64,000 bases of DNA from Chersky-840 sp963810195 (GTDB taxonomy: Bacteria > Actinomycetota > Acidimicrobiia > Acidimicrobiales > UBA8190): positions 1 through 64,000 of the forward strand of contig CAWEMO010000004.1 of the NCBI GenBank assembly GCA_963810195.1. Direction: 5' to 3'. Below, piece after piece: positions 25,768 to 34,942 of the stretch. Both the position numbers and the translations under genes were made by a program. Position 1 is the stretch's first letter; each line of letters opens with the position of its first letter. The notes under the pieces are model-generated. The model was not told the DNA's origin. It saw nothing but the letters and a program-made list of their open reading frames with translations, and did not search any database.

Positions 25768-27176
25768 GAGGGATCCGGAGCTACGCCGCCTACGTCCCCT
25801 ATCGCCGGCTCGAGCGCAAGGACATCGCCGCCTTCTTCGGTGGCGCCGCCGGCCGGGGGCAGCGGACCGTGGCCTCGTTCGACGAGGACACCACCACCAT
25901 GGGTTTCGAAGCCGCCCGCCTGGCGCTGCGGTCGATCGGTGGGGCGTCACCCGATGCGCTGTGGTTCGCCACCGCTGAGCCCGCCTACGTCGAGAAGACC
26001 AACGCCACTGCCATCCACGCCGCGCTCCGTCTCGATTCCACGGTCGCGGTCATGGACGTCAATGGCGCCTTTCGTTCAGGAGTCGGAGCGTTCCTCGCCG
26101 CGGCGCGCGGAGTCGACGAGGTGCTCGTCGCCGTGGCCGGCATGCGCGGCGGCCTGCCCATGAGCGCGGATGAGACCGAAGGGGGCGACGGTGGCGCCGC
26201 GTTGCTCGTCGGCGACGACAGCCACGGTCCGGTGCTCGCCGAGTACCTCGGAGGCGCATCGGAGACGGAGGAGTTCGTCGATCGCTGGCGGACGCCCGGC
26301 TCGCCGCGACGGCGGCGATGGGAGGAGCGCTTCGGCGAGACAGTGTACGTGCCCATGGCGGAGCGAGCCTGGAACGCGGCCCTCAAGACGTGCGAACTGA
26401 ACCCTGGTGAGGTCGACGTCGCCGTCGTCACCGGGATGCACGCCCGGGCGGTGCGTGCCGCGGCGGGCAGGTTCGGTGCCAAATCGATCGCCGAGAACCT
26501 CGATGCGGTCGTGGGCAACACCGGCGCGGCGCACTTCGGCGTCGTGCTCGCCGACGTGCTCGACAAGGCTGAGCCCAACACCACGATCGCGGTGGTCGTC
26601 CTGGCTGACGGCGTCGACGTGCTGCTCTTCCGGACCACCGAGGCCATTGCCTCGTTCTCCCCGGCCAAGTCCGTCGCCGATCAGATCGCCCGCAGCGCGC
26701 CGGTTCCTTACGGCAAGTTCCTGACATGGCGGAACGTGGTCGAGGTCGAGCCACCCAACCGGCCGACCCCAAATCGCCCTTCCTCATCGGCGGCCGCCCG
26801 CTCGACGGACTGGAAATTCGGGTTCGTCGGCTCTCGCGACCGGCACACGGGCATCGTCCACATGCCGCCGCAGCGGGTCGGGATCTACGGCGGCACGACC
26901 GACGACATGGAGCAGGTGCCGGAGTCCGAGACGTTGGCGACGGTCGCCACCTACACGGTCGACCGGCTCATCTACTCGGAGAGCCCGCCGGTGATCTTCG
27001 CGGTGCTCGACTTCGATGGCGGTGGGCGCTTCCCGTGCCAGCTGACGGATTGCGACGTCGACGACATCGAGGTCGGCACCCGGGTCGAGATGACCTTCCG
27101 GCGGCTGTTCACCGCTGATGAGATCCACAATTACTTCTGGAAGGCTCGTCCGATCGGAGCGAAGGAGTCATCATGA
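25764..27176 (+). CDS. HMG-CoA-synthase-like protein fused to a DUF35 OB-fold
   Basis: A 470-residue fusion. Residues 1-300 form a thiolase-fold domain of the hydroxymethylglutaryl-CoA-synthase type (MRGIRSYAAYVPYRRLER, ALWFATAEP, AHFGVVLADVLDK), and residues about 345-465 form a DUF35 OB-fold (HTGIVHMPPQRVGIY, FAVLDFDGGGRFPCQLTDCD, RVEMTFRRLF). In many archaea and actinobacteria these are separate partner proteins: the DUF35 protein bridges thiolase and HMG-CoA synthase to channel acyl-CoA. The nucleophilic Cys of HMG-CoA synthase is not obvious; VNGAFRSGVGAF stands where the Cys loop (NxCFxG) is expected. The stop overlaps the thiolase start by four bases, so the pair is translationally coupled. 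Likely role: acyl-CoA carbon-carbon bond chemistry. Confidence 0.8.
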   Translation: MRGIRSYAAYVPYRRLERKDIAAFFGGAAGRGQRTVASFDEDTTTMGFEAARLALRSIGGASPDALWFATAEPAYVEKTNATAIHAALRLDSTVAVMDVNGAFRSGVGAFLAAARGVDEVLVAVAGMRGGLPMSADETEGGDGGAALLVGDDSHGPVLAEYLGGASETEEFVDRWRTPGSPRRRRWEERFGETVYVPMAERAWNAALKTCELNPGEVDVAVVTGMHARAVRAAAGRFGAKSIAENLDAVVGNTGAAHFGVVLADVLDKAEPNTTIAVVVLADGVDVLLFRTTEAIASFSPAKSVADQIARSAPVPYGKFLTWRNVVEVEPPNRPTPNRPSSSAAARSTDWKFGFVGSRDRHTGIVHMPPQRVGIYGGTTDDMEQVPESETLATVATYTVDRLIYSESPPVIFAVLDFDGGGRFPCQLTDCDVDDIEVGTRVEMTFRRLFTADEIHNYFWKARPIGAKESS

Positions 27177-28363
27177 GCTCGAACGGCATCAAAGACCGCG
27201 TCGCCATCGTCGGCATGTCGTGCACCCCGTTCCGGGAGCACTTCGACCGTGGCCGAGACGACCTCCTCATCGACGCGGCTGACGAGGTTCTGGCGTCCGT
27301 CGGTGTCTCGAAGCAGGACATCGACGCCTACTGGATGGGCATGGCGATCTCGGGGAGCTCCGGGATCGTGCTCGCCTCGGCGCTCAAGCTTCACGGCAAG
27401 CCCGTGACCCGTGTGGAGAACTACTGCGCCACCGGTTCCGAGGCACTGCGTCAAGCATCGTACGCGGTCGCCAGTGGCGCCTACGACATCGCCATGGCCA
27501 TCGGCTGCGACAAGTTCAAGGACACGGGCTTCGCCGGCACCAACGCCAGCCTTCCCCCCAACGACGGCACGGCCCGCACCCTGACCGCGGCGGCGATGTA
27601 CTCGATGATCCTGCCGGCGTATGCCAAGAAGTACGGGGTGGACGCAGCCGAGCTCCGGCTGGCGACCGCCAAGATCGCCGAGAAGAACCATTTCAACGGT
27701 GCCCGCAACCCGCTAGCGCAGTTCCGCAAGGAGACGTCGGCCGAGGACATCTGCAAGATGGCCGCCGTGGCCGGCGAGCTCTCGGTGTTCGACTGTGCCG
27801 GCGTGGCCGACGGCGCCGCTGCCGCCATCGTCGTTCGCGCTGAGGACGCCCATCGCTACACCGACAAGCCCCTGTTCATCAAGGGCATGTCGGTCGTCGC
27901 CGGCGACGGTTCGGGGCTCGTCGACCCGAGCTACGACTTCACCACGTTCCCCGAGGTGGTCCTGGCGGCCGAGGACGCCTACCAGCAGGCGGGGGTCGAC
28001 GACCCCCGCTCCCAGGTCGCCATGGCAGAGGTCCACGACTGCTTCACACCGACCGAGCTGGTGCTCATGGAAGACCTCCGCTTCGCCGAGCGGGGCACCG
28101 CGTGGAAGGAGGTCCTCGCCGGGACCTTCGCGCTCGACGGCAGCCTGCCCGTGAACACCGATGGCGGCCTGAAGAGCTTCGGGCACCCCGTCGGCGCCTC
28201 CGGCTTGCGCATGCACTACGAGTGCTGGCTCCAGTTGCGCGGCGAGGCGCCCGAGAACCGGAGAATCGCCAACGACCGCAAGCTCGCCGTGGTGCACAAT
28301 CTCGGGGGCTACCCCGGCGAGATGGTCTCCTTCGTATCGGTCCTGGGTACCGAACTGGGCTGA
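27173..28363 (+). CDS. Thiolase of the SCP-x / lipid-transfer type
   Basis: A 396-residue thiolase-family enzyme, like the thiolase half of sterol carrier protein x, without an SCP2 domain. The nucleophilic Cys is in ENYCATGSEALRQASYAV, His residues are in AEVHDCFTPTELVLMEDL and GGLKSFGHPVGASGLRM, and the C-terminal motif is VVHNLGGYPGEMVS. Enzymes of this group cleave beta-ketoacyl-CoA or act as retro-aldolases in steroid side-chain degradation together with DUF35 partners. It overlaps the fused HMG-CoA-synthase/DUF35 gene by four bases (ATGA) and is followed after 40 bp by an acyl-CoA synthetase, which supports a CoA-ester catabolic operon. Confidence 0.88.
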   Translation: MSSNGIKDRVAIVGMSCTPFREHFDRGRDDLLIDAADEVLASVGVSKQDIDAYWMGMAISGSSGIVLASALKLHGKPVTRVENYCATGSEALRQASYAVASGAYDIAMAIGCDKFKDTGFAGTNASLPPNDGTARTLTAAAMYSMILPAYAKKYGVDAAELRLATAKIAEKNHFNGARNPLAQFRKETSAEDICKMAAVAGELSVFDCAGVADGAAAAIVVRAEDAHRYTDKPLFIKGMSVVAGDGSGLVDPSYDFTTFPEVVLAAEDAYQQAGVDDPRSQVAMAEVHDCFTPTELVLMEDLRFAERGTAWKEVLAGTFALDGSLPVNTDGGLKSFGHPVGASGLRMHYECWLQLRGEAPENRRIANDRKLAVVHNLGGYPGEMVSFVSVLGTELG

Positions 28364-28403
28364 CCGTCGGCGGCGGAAGTCTCGCCGACAAGCATCTGAC
28401 CCC

Positions 28404-30047
28404 ATGACATCGAAGCGCACCGAGGGGTGGGGCCTCAGGGTGATCCCGCCGGCGCTCACGGATCGCTACCTGGACTCGGGTTGGTGGCGGGACGACACCG
28501 TGGGCCAGATGGTGGTCGGTGCCATCGGCGACAGGCCGGAGCTCACCGTCAAGATCCGCTCGTCGGTGCGACCGTGGACCGGAACGTTCGGCGATGTGCT
28601 CGGAGCCGCATGCCGGATGGCGGGTGCCCTGCGGGCGCGCGGGGTGGGCGTCGGGGACGTCGTGGCCTTTCAGCTGCCCAACTGGGTCGAGGCCGCGGTG
28701 AGCTTCTGGGCGGCTGCCCTGCTCGGTGCCGTGGTGACACCCATCGTCCACTTCTACGGCCCCAAAGAGGTCGCCTACATCCTCCGACGCACGGCGGTCC
28801 GCGCCTTCATCACCGCCGATCGCTTCGGCCATCAGGACTACCTCGCCGCGCTCGAGGACCTCCGAGCCGGCGCGCCCTCACTGGAGCTGGTGGCCATCGT
28901 CGGCGATGGTCCGGTCCCGTCATGGGCGATCCCCTTCGACCGGCTGCTCGACGCCGAGCCCATGACCGCACCGGCGGCGGTCGATCCTTCCTCGCCGGCC
29001 CTGGTGGCGTACACCTCGGGCACGACGGCGGACCCCAAGGGAGTCGTGCACTCCCATCGCACGATCGGCTTCGAGATCCGCCAGCTGGCCGCCATGCAGA
29101 CCGGCAATCCACCGCTGCTCGTGGGAGCGCCGGTGGGACATGCCATCGGCATGCTCAGTGGGCTCCTTCTCCCCGTATGGAAGGGCGAGCCCATCAATCT
29201 CATCGACGTGTGGAACCCCGGTGCCGTGCTCGCCGCCATGCTCGAGGACCACGTGGCGTCGGGGAGTGGCGCCACCTTTTTCCTCACCAGCCTGCTCGAC
29301 CACCCGGACTGCACACCCGAGCACCTGAAGCTGATGAGCCGGATCGGCCTCGGAGGCTCCCCGGTGCCGGCCGCGGTCACCGAGCGGATGGCCGCGCTCG
29401 GGATCTCGGCCATCCGGTCCTACGGGTCGACCGAGCACCCCTCCACCACCGGGAGCCGACACGAGGAGCCTGAGGCCAAGCGTCATTACACCGACGGCCG
29501 GCCCCTGCTCGGCGTCGAGCTCCGTCTCGTGGACGAAGACGGGGTCGAGGTGGCGGCCGGAGCCCGAGGGGAGATCCTGAGCCGTGGCCCCGACTGCTGC
29601 ATCGGCTACACCGACCCCGCCTTGACCTCGTCGAGCTTCGACGCCGAGGGGTGGTACGCCACCGGGGACGTGGGAGTGCTCGACGAGGACGGCTACCTGA
29701 CCATCGTGGACCGCAAGAAGGACATCATCATCCGAGGGGGCGAGAACATCAGCGCGCTGGAGGTCGAGGAGATGCTGATGCGCATCCCCGGCGTGGCGGA
29801 GGCGGCGGTCGTGGCGGCCCCCGACGAGCGCCTGGGCGAACACGTGTGCGCGTTCGTGCGTCTCACCGAAGGGGCGACTCCGGTCGACCTGGCCGATGTG
29901 CGGGCCCAGCTCCAGAACGCCGGCTTGGCCCGACAGAAGTGGCCCGAGGAACTGCAGCTGGTGCCGGAGCTCCCCCGGACGCCGTCGGGCAAGGTGAAGA
30001 AGTTCGTCTTGCGGGACCAACTTCGCTCCGGGCAAGCCGCTCCCTGA
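28404..30047 (+). CDS. Acyl-CoA synthetase (AMP-forming)
   Basis: A 547-residue ANL-superfamily ligase that activates a carboxylic acid to its CoA thioester via an acyl-adenylate. It shows the P-loop AYTSGTTADPKGVVHSH, the A5 motif (YGSTEHPSTTG), the hinge and ATP-ribose region GWYATGDVGVLDEDGYL and DRKKDIIIRGGENIS, and the catalytic Lys near the C-terminus in PRTPSGKVKKFVLRD. It is third in the operon with the HMG-CoA-synthase/DUF35 fusion and the thiolase, and probably provides their CoA substrate. The chain length or steroid-acid preference cannot be read. It is convergent with the SDR gene at 30069. Confidence 0.92.
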   Translation: MTSKRTEGWGLRVIPPALTDRYLDSGWWRDDTVGQMVVGAIGDRPELTVKIRSSVRPWTGTFGDVLGAACRMAGALRARGVGVGDVVAFQLPNWVEAAVSFWAAALLGAVVTPIVHFYGPKEVAYILRRTAVRAFITADRFGHQDYLAALEDLRAGAPSLELVAIVGDGPVPSWAIPFDRLLDAEPMTAPAAVDPSSPALVAYTSGTTADPKGVVHSHRTIGFEIRQLAAMQTGNPPLLVGAPVGHAIGMLSGLLLPVWKGEPINLIDVWNPGAVLAAMLEDHVASGSGATFFLTSLLDHPDCTPEHLKLMSRIGLGGSPVPAAVTERMAALGISAIRSYGSTEHPSTTGSRHEEPEAKRHYTDGRPLLGVELRLVDEDGVEVAAGARGEILSRGPDCCIGYTDPALTSSSFDAEGWYATGDVGVLDEDGYLTIVDRKKDIIIRGGENISALEVEEMLMRIPGVAEAAVVAAPDERLGEHVCAFVRLTEGATPVDLADVRAQLQNAGLARQKWPEELQLVPELPRTPSGKVKKFVLRDQLRSGQAAP

Positions 30048-30068
30048 GCGCCCTCACCGCCTGAGGCG

Positions 30069-30869
30069 TCAGGAGGGTTCCAGAGTCGGCGCCGGCACGG
30101 AGATCGACGGGGCCTCGGTACCGCCGTCCACCTCGAACACCTTGCCGGTCACCCACGAGCTGGCGTCCGAAACCAGGTAGAGCACCGCACAGGCGATGTC
30201 CTCCGGCTCGCCCGGGCGGCGCATGGGCGTTCCATCGAGGAACTGCCGGCGCAGACCGTCGTCGGTGAGGACGATGTCGAGCGACCGGGTGGCCACGCCG
30301 CCGACATCGATGGCGTTGAGCCGGACCCGAGGGGCGAGCTCGGGCGCCATGTTGCGGGTCATCCTGTCGAGCGCGGCCTTGACCGCTCCGTAGGCGGTAA
30401 AGCTCGTCTGGGTCATGCTGGCCGAGCGCGACGAGATGTTCACGATCGCACCGCTCCCGACCGTGTCGGCCATGCGCCGGGCCGCCAGCTTCGTCAGGGT
30501 GAAGGGAGCGGTGACGTTGAAATGGAAGGCTGTCTCCAGGAACCGGGCGCTGGTATCCATGGCCGCTCGGGGCATCGCCCCGCCGGCGTTGTTGACTGCG
30601 ATGTCGATTCTCCCGAACTCGTCGGCCGCCGCCTCCACCAGGCGCTCGAGCTGATCGAGCTCGGTCACGTCGGTGGGCACCACCAGGGCACGCCTACCCA
30701 GTTCCCCGACCCGCGCCGCTACTTCATCGAGGTCCTCTCTGGTCCGTGCCGCCAGGACGACATCGGCTCCGGCCTGGGCGAGCCCGATGGCGATCCCTCG
30801 CCCGATGCCGAGCCCGGCGCCGGTGACGATCGCCACACGTTCGTCGAGCCGAAAACGATCGAGGATCAT
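30069..30869 (-). CDS. Short-chain dehydrogenase/reductase (SDR)
   Basis: A 266-residue classical SDR with the cofactor motif VTGAGLGIGRGIAIGLA, INVNNAG-type AVNNAGGAMP, the catalytic Ser in VNISSRSA, YGAVKAALDRM as the Tyr/Lys pair, and the C-terminal VTGKVFEVDGG typical of the FabG-like group. The start ATG at 30869 overlaps the stop of the dihydrodipicolinate-reductase-like gene by four bases (ATGA). The two genes are one operon, convergent with the CoA operon. Probably oxidises or reduces a hydroxyacyl or steroid intermediate; the substrate is inference from context. Confidence 0.9.
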   Translation of the reverse strand: MILDRFRLDERVAIVTGAGLGIGRGIAIGLAQAGADVVLAARTREDLDEVAARVGELGRRALVVPTDVTELDQLERLVEAAADEFGRIDIAVNNAGGAMPRAAMDTSARFLETAFHFNVTAPFTLTKLAARRMADTVGSGAIVNISSRSASMTQTSFTAYGAVKAALDRMTRNMAPELAPRVRLNAIDVGGVATRSLDIVLTDDGLRRQFLDGTPMRRPGEPEDIACAVLYLVSDASSWVTGKVFEVDGGTEAPSISVPAPTLEPS

Positions 30870-31936
30870 GCCCGTCGTCTTGGCCCCAGCGAGCGCGACG
30901 CCCTTCCCGCCACCAGCGGCATCTCGAGGTAGGTCAGCAAGCCCGGTTCCGCGACACACACGTAGGGCACCGCGTTGACGCAGTGCATGGCGGTGGCGAC
31001 GACTCCGGGATTTCGCTCGAGGCCGGCTTCGATCGAGGAAGGGTGGAGCTTCTCGAACGTCAGCAAGCAGTTCGGATCTCCGGTGATCTCCACCTCGAAG
31101 TGCGGGCCTCGGGGGCCGAAGCTCCAGGCCGGGTCGAGGTGGTCCTGGCCCATGAGCCAGTTCACGGCGGCCGTGATGACCGGTCGGCCGTCGACCAGGG
31201 CCTCCCAACGGAATCGCTGGGCGGCCACCAGGCCCGGGGCAATGGGCCCGATGGGAGACTCGATCGGTGCGGTGGCGACCGCCATCTCGTGGGTGGTGCG
31301 CAGCTCGGGGTCGACGTCGAAACCGAGCTCGTGCGCGACCATCCGAACCGACTGACGGAACCCGGCCCCGAGCATCTCGGCCATGACGCTCGTCCGTGAC
31401 TCCTCCGGGGTCTTGCCGAACATCATCCAGTCGCGGATGACGTCGGGAGCGCCGTAGGTACGGATGTCGGAGAACTCTTCCGCGCGGACGTGCGTGATCG
31501 ATCCCGACAGCGCCGAGATCATGAGAGGGAACCGCTCGGTGATGCCACCAGGGTGGATGCCGGTGCCATGGAGGGTCACTCCGGCTTGCCGGCACACGGC
31601 GTCGAGGCGTTGACGCTCATCGGGGGGCGGGTAAAACCAGCCGAGAGGTGTCACCACGTTCTTGCCGGATTCGAGCAGTCTGGTGAGCACGGCGGGATCG
31701 GCGAAGATCGGGCTGTAGACGACACAGTCGGCGTCGAGGGCCAGCAATGCATCGACGTCCCGAGTCGCCACGACGCCGATCGGCTCGCGCCCCAGGATCG
31801 TCCCGACGTCCACGCCGTCCTTGGCCTCGGTGTGCACCCAACACCCCGCCAGTTCGAGGTCAGGATGCTGGAGAACGCCCTCGATGGCGGCCCGGCCGAC
31901 GTTCCCCGTCGCCCATTGCAGTACCCGGTACGCCAC
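30866..31936 (-). CDS. Dihydrodipicolinate-reductase-like NAD(P)H-dependent enzyme
   Basis: A 356-residue Rossmann-fold oxidoreductase of the group often annotated as dihydrodipicolinate reductase or NAD(P)H-dependent amine dehydrogenase. After the N-terminal AYRVLQWATGNVGRAAIEGV come ELAGCWVHTEAKDGVDVGTI, the conserved VVYSPIFADPAVLTRLLESG and GTGIHPGGITERFPLMISAL. Members are common in mycobacteria near lipid and steroid genes and are not lysine-biosynthetic. I choose the GTG at 31936 because AGGGGAGG lies about ten bases upstream; the longer in-frame reading to 32008 has no such site. It is the first gene of a two-gene operon with the SDR. Confidence 0.85.
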   Translation of the reverse strand: MAYRVLQWATGNVGRAAIEGVLQHPDLELAGCWVHTEAKDGVDVGTILGREPIGVVATRDVDALLALDADCVVYSPIFADPAVLTRLLESGKNVVTPLGWFYPPPDERQRLDAVCRQAGVTLHGTGIHPGGITERFPLMISALSGSITHVRAEEFSDIRTYGAPDVIRDWMMFGKTPEESRTSVMAEMLGAGFRQSVRMVAHELGFDVDPELRTTHEMAVATAPIESPIGPIAPGLVAAQRFRWEALVDGRPVITAAVNWLMGQDHLDPAWSFGPRGPHFEVEITGDPNCLLTFEKLHPSSIEAGLERNPGVVATAMHCVNAVPYVCVAEPGLLTYLEMPLVAGRASRSLGPRRRA

Positions 31937-32017
31937 GATCGACGCATCCTCCCCTCGGACTCGGGGCGTGACCCTACCGGAGAACCTCGGCGCCCGGCAG
32001 GGTGTCACGGTCTCACA

Positions 32018-32034
32018 GGCTCCTGACAGGAACC
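32018..32034. promoter_or_regulatory. Inverted repeat in divergent promoter region
   Basis: GGCTCCTGACAGGAACC contains TCCTG-A-CAGGA with flanking GG and CC, a 17-bp imperfect palindrome with one mismatched pair. It lies between the leftward oxidoreductase gene (start 31936) and the rightward permease gene (start 32103). It could be an operator for one or both. Confidence 0.25.
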
Positions 32035-32102
32035 GGATCGCGCGACGCCACCGGGAGGTGCATCTCCTACGCTGAGGCTCGGGCCTGAGAGGAGCCGCCT
32101 TC

Positions 32103-33905
32103 GTGTTCTCGTTCGGCTATGTGTGGCACGAGCTGCGCCGGCGTTGGAGCCGGACGTTCGTCACCGCCCTCGGGTTGGCCATGGGTGTCGGGCTCGTCAT
32201 GGGCATCGTGGGAGTGTCCAACGGCCTCTCGAACGCGCAGGCGCAGGTGCTGTCCCCGTTGTCGAGCGTGGGGACCAGCATCCTGGTCGAGCGCACCGTG
32301 GGTGTGGCCAGCACCTCGGCGTCGTCGACCACGACGACCACCGTGCCCGGTTTCGGCGGTGGCGGTGGCGGTGGCGGGCGCGGGTTCTTCGCCGGTCGCG
32401 GCGCTGCGGCCGCCAACGCATCCGACAGCACCGCACTGGACAACAACAACTCGTCCGTGCTCACCGACCTCGCCAAGCTCGGGCCCCCGGGCACCCAGTT
32501 CAGCAACGACTTCTTCGTCAACGGGACGCTCATCACCTTTCCGCAGCTGGCCGTCTCCGACGTCGCCAAGATCAAGGGCGTGCAGGCCGCGGTGCCGGCC
32601 CTGTCGCTGCAGGCGCTGCACGAAACCGGCACCGTTCCCACCGTCACCGACACCGTCACGACCGGCGGGCAGACCATCACCCAGAACGTCACGCTCCCCC
32701 CGGCCACGGCCGCGCAGGTGGCAGCCGTCGAGACGTGTCTCGAGAAGAGCGGCGTGATCCCGGCGCCCGCCGCCGGCAGCGGCTCGTTGCCCGGCGCGTC
32801 CACCTTGACTCTCGACCCGGGCGTCGTCGCCACCATCATCGGCCGCGAGGTCGACGCCTTCGGGTCCGCCTTCACCCAGTGCCTGCCACCCAGCTTCCAG
32901 CAGTACGTGGCCAAGGTCGTCGTGCCCCAGCAGACCATCACCAAGGTCCTCAACCCGCCGACGACCAACACCCAGACCAAGAGTTACACGGTGGCGGGCG
33001 TCGACGCGTCGAACTCGAGCTCGGGGCTCATCACCAAGGCCCAGCTCGTCTCCGGTACCTGGTTCACCGCCATGCCGGCCGACGAGATCCTGGTGTCGAG
33101 CGCCTACGCCGGCACCAACGACATCAAGGTGGGCCAGACCTGGACGATCAACAAGACCGGCTACAAGGTCGTGGGCCTGGTGGACCCGACCCTCACCGGC
33201 GACACCTCGGACATCTACTTCGACCTGGCCACGCTGCAATCGGCGTCCTCACAGCCGGCCCGGATCAACGAGGTGCTCGTCAAGGTCAACAAGTCCAGCA
33301 ACGTGAACGCCGTGGCCGCCGCCATCAAGAAGGAGCTGCCGGGCGCGACGATCCTCACCTCCAAGCAGCTCGCCGGCCAGGTCAACGGCAGCCTGTTGAA
33401 CGCCAAGAAGCTGGCTTCCGACCTGGGGGTGGCCCTGGGGATCATCATCCTCGTCGCCGCCCTGCTCATCGCCGCCCTGCTCACGCTGTCGTCCGTCGCC
33501 AAGCGGGTCCGGGAGATCGGCACGCTGCGTGCCGTCGGCTGGTCCCGGGGCCGGGTGGTCGGCCAGATCCTCGCCGAGATGCTGGGCATCGGGGTCGTGG
33601 GCGCCGCCTTCGGCATCCTGGTCGGCTTGGGCGTGTGCCTGGCGGTCAATACCTTCGGCCCCACCTTCGCCTACAGCACCAACGGCGTCGTGGTCGGCTC
33701 CTCGTCGGCCAGCACCCTGTTCCACGCCACCACCGCGGTGGCTGCGTCAGGGGCGAAGACGGTCAAGCTGCACACCTCGATCTCGGTGCTCACCGTGGTG
33801 GCCGCCGCCATCATCGCCATCGTCGGGGCCCTATTGGCCGGCCTGGCCGGCGCCTGGCGGGCGGCCCGGCTGTCGCCCACCACTGCCCTTCGGGCGCTGG
33901 GATGA
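32103..33905 (+). CDS. FtsX/MacB-type ABC transporter permease
   Basis: A 600-residue membrane permease with the four-helix FtsX topology: one helix near the N-terminus (about 20-40), a large extracytoplasmic domain (about 50-440), and three C-terminal helices. The start WHELRRRWSRTFVTALGLAMG and the cytoplasmic SVAKRVREIGTLRAVGWSRG loop are the classical MacB/LolE signatures. The extracytoplasmic region begins with a Thr/Ser-rich stretch and a run of eight glycines. MacB-type permeases normally sit next to an ATPase gene, and none is present within the flanking genes, so the partner must be elsewhere. The start is GTG at 32103 with AGAGGAG upstream. Probable role: export or lipoprotein/peptide handling at the membrane. 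Confidence 0.85.
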   Translation: MFSFGYVWHELRRRWSRTFVTALGLAMGVGLVMGIVGVSNGLSNAQAQVLSPLSSVGTSILVERTVGVASTSASSTTTTTVPGFGGGGGGGGRGFFAGRGAAAANASDSTALDNNNSSVLTDLAKLGPPGTQFSNDFFVNGTLITFPQLAVSDVAKIKGVQAAVPALSLQALHETGTVPTVTDTVTTGGQTITQNVTLPPATAAQVAAVETCLEKSGVIPAPAAGSGSLPGASTLTLDPGVVATIIGREVDAFGSAFTQCLPPSFQQYVAKVVVPQQTITKVLNPPTTNTQTKSYTVAGVDASNSSSGLITKAQLVSGTWFTAMPADEILVSSAYAGTNDIKVGQTWTINKTGYKVVGLVDPTLTGDTSDIYFDLATLQSASSQPARINEVLVKVNKSSNVNAVAAAIKKELPGATILTSKQLAGQVNGSLLNAKKLASDLGVALGIIILVAALLIAALLTLSSVAKRVREIGTLRAVGWSRGRVVGQILAEMLGIGVVGAAFGILVGLGVCLAVNTFGPTFAYSTNGVVVGSSSASTLFHATTAVAASGAKTVKLHTSISVLTVVAAAIIAIVGALLAGLAGAWRAARLSPTTALRALG

Positions 33906-33976
33906 CTCCGGCATCGGATCCTCTGTCAGACGGCGTGCGCGTTGACGAGGGTAAAGCATCGGGCGAGGTGAAGACG

Positions 33977-34936
33977 ATGCACGCCGCGGTGGTCACGTCC
34001 TTCGACGAGCCGCCGCACTACCAGGACATTGCGGTTCCGACGCCGAGCACCGACGACCAGGAGCTCGTCGAGGTCCTGGCTGTGGGGCTGCACCCCCGGG
34101 TGCGCACCGACGCGTCCGGCCGGCACTACACGAGCACCGGCAAGTTGCCGACGATCCCCGGCGTCGACGGCGTCGGGAGACTCGACGACGGGAGGCGGGT
34201 CTACTTCGTCGCCGACGACGAGCTTCCCGGTCCGATGGCGCAGAGAGCGGTCGTCGACATGCGGAGAACCGTCGCGCTTCCCGAGGACGCCGATGACGAG
34301 ATGATCGCCGCCGCCATGAACCCGGCCATGTCGTCGTGGGTGGCTCTGCGTCGCCGGGTCCCGATCGAGGCCGGGCAGAGCGTGCTGGTGCTGGGGGCCA
34401 CGGGCAACGCCGGGACGATGGCGGTGCAGGTCGCGAAGCGCCTCGGAGCCGGGCGCGTCGTGGGTGCGGGTCGCAACGTCGAGCGCCTGAATGCCCTGAC
34501 AAACCTCGGCGCTGACGAGATCGTGCAACTCACCGGAGACGCCCCCCAGAGCGCCACGGCACTCGCGCACGCCGCTGCCGACGTGGACATCGTCATCGAC
34601 TACCTGTGGGGCAAGCCTGCCGAACAGGCGATCATGGCCTTGTTGACGGCGCGAGCGGACCGCAGCCGGGCGATGAACTGGATCCAGATCGGCGCCATGG
34701 CCGGGCCCACTCTGGAGCTACCGTCCGTTGCACTGCGCTCGGCGAACCTCCGCATCCAGGGCAACGGCCAAGGTGCAGTTTCGGCTCGGGGCTACCTGGC
34801 CGAACTGCCCTCGCTGATCGAGGAGATCGGTTCCGGATCGCTGCGGATCACGGCGCGAGCGGTTCCCCTGCGAGACGTCGAGTCCGCATGGAGCCTGCCC
34901 GACGTCCCGGGCGAGCGGACGGTCATCGTCCCCTAG
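33977..34936 (+). CDS. Zinc-free MDR oxidoreductase (quinone-reductase type)
   Basis: A 319-residue medium-chain dehydrogenase/reductase with an N-terminal GroES-like domain and a Rossmann domain containing VLGATGNAGTMAVQVAKRLG. The catalytic and structural zinc ligands of alcohol dehydrogenases are missing, as in quinone oxidoreductases. I place the start at the ATG at 33977 because GAGGTGA lies six bases upstream. An in-frame ATG at 33902, overlapping the permease stop by four bases, would add 25 unconserved residues. The gene ends seven bases from the convergent cyclase/AAA gene. Substrate unknown. Confidence 0.85.
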   Translation: MHAAVVTSFDEPPHYQDIAVPTPSTDDQELVEVLAVGLHPRVRTDASGRHYTSTGKLPTIPGVDGVGRLDDGRRVYFVADDELPGPMAQRAVVDMRRTVALPEDADDEMIAAAMNPAMSSWVALRRRVPIEAGQSVLVLGATGNAGTMAVQVAKRLGAGRVVGAGRNVERLNALTNLGADEIVQLTGDAPQSATALAHAAADVDIVIDYLWGKPAEQAIMALLTARADRSRAMNWIQIGAMAGPTLELPSVALRSANLRIQGNGQGAVSARGYLAELPSLIEEIGSGSLRITARAVPLRDVESAWSLPDVPGERTVIVP

Positions 34937-34942
34937 CCACGG

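Noticed and set aside
32123..34936. Very long single plus frame through permease and MDR genes
   Set aside because: Only the end of this frame (after 33902) has a real protein; the earlier part is an overlapping frame of the permease and is rich in Arg/Gly/His.
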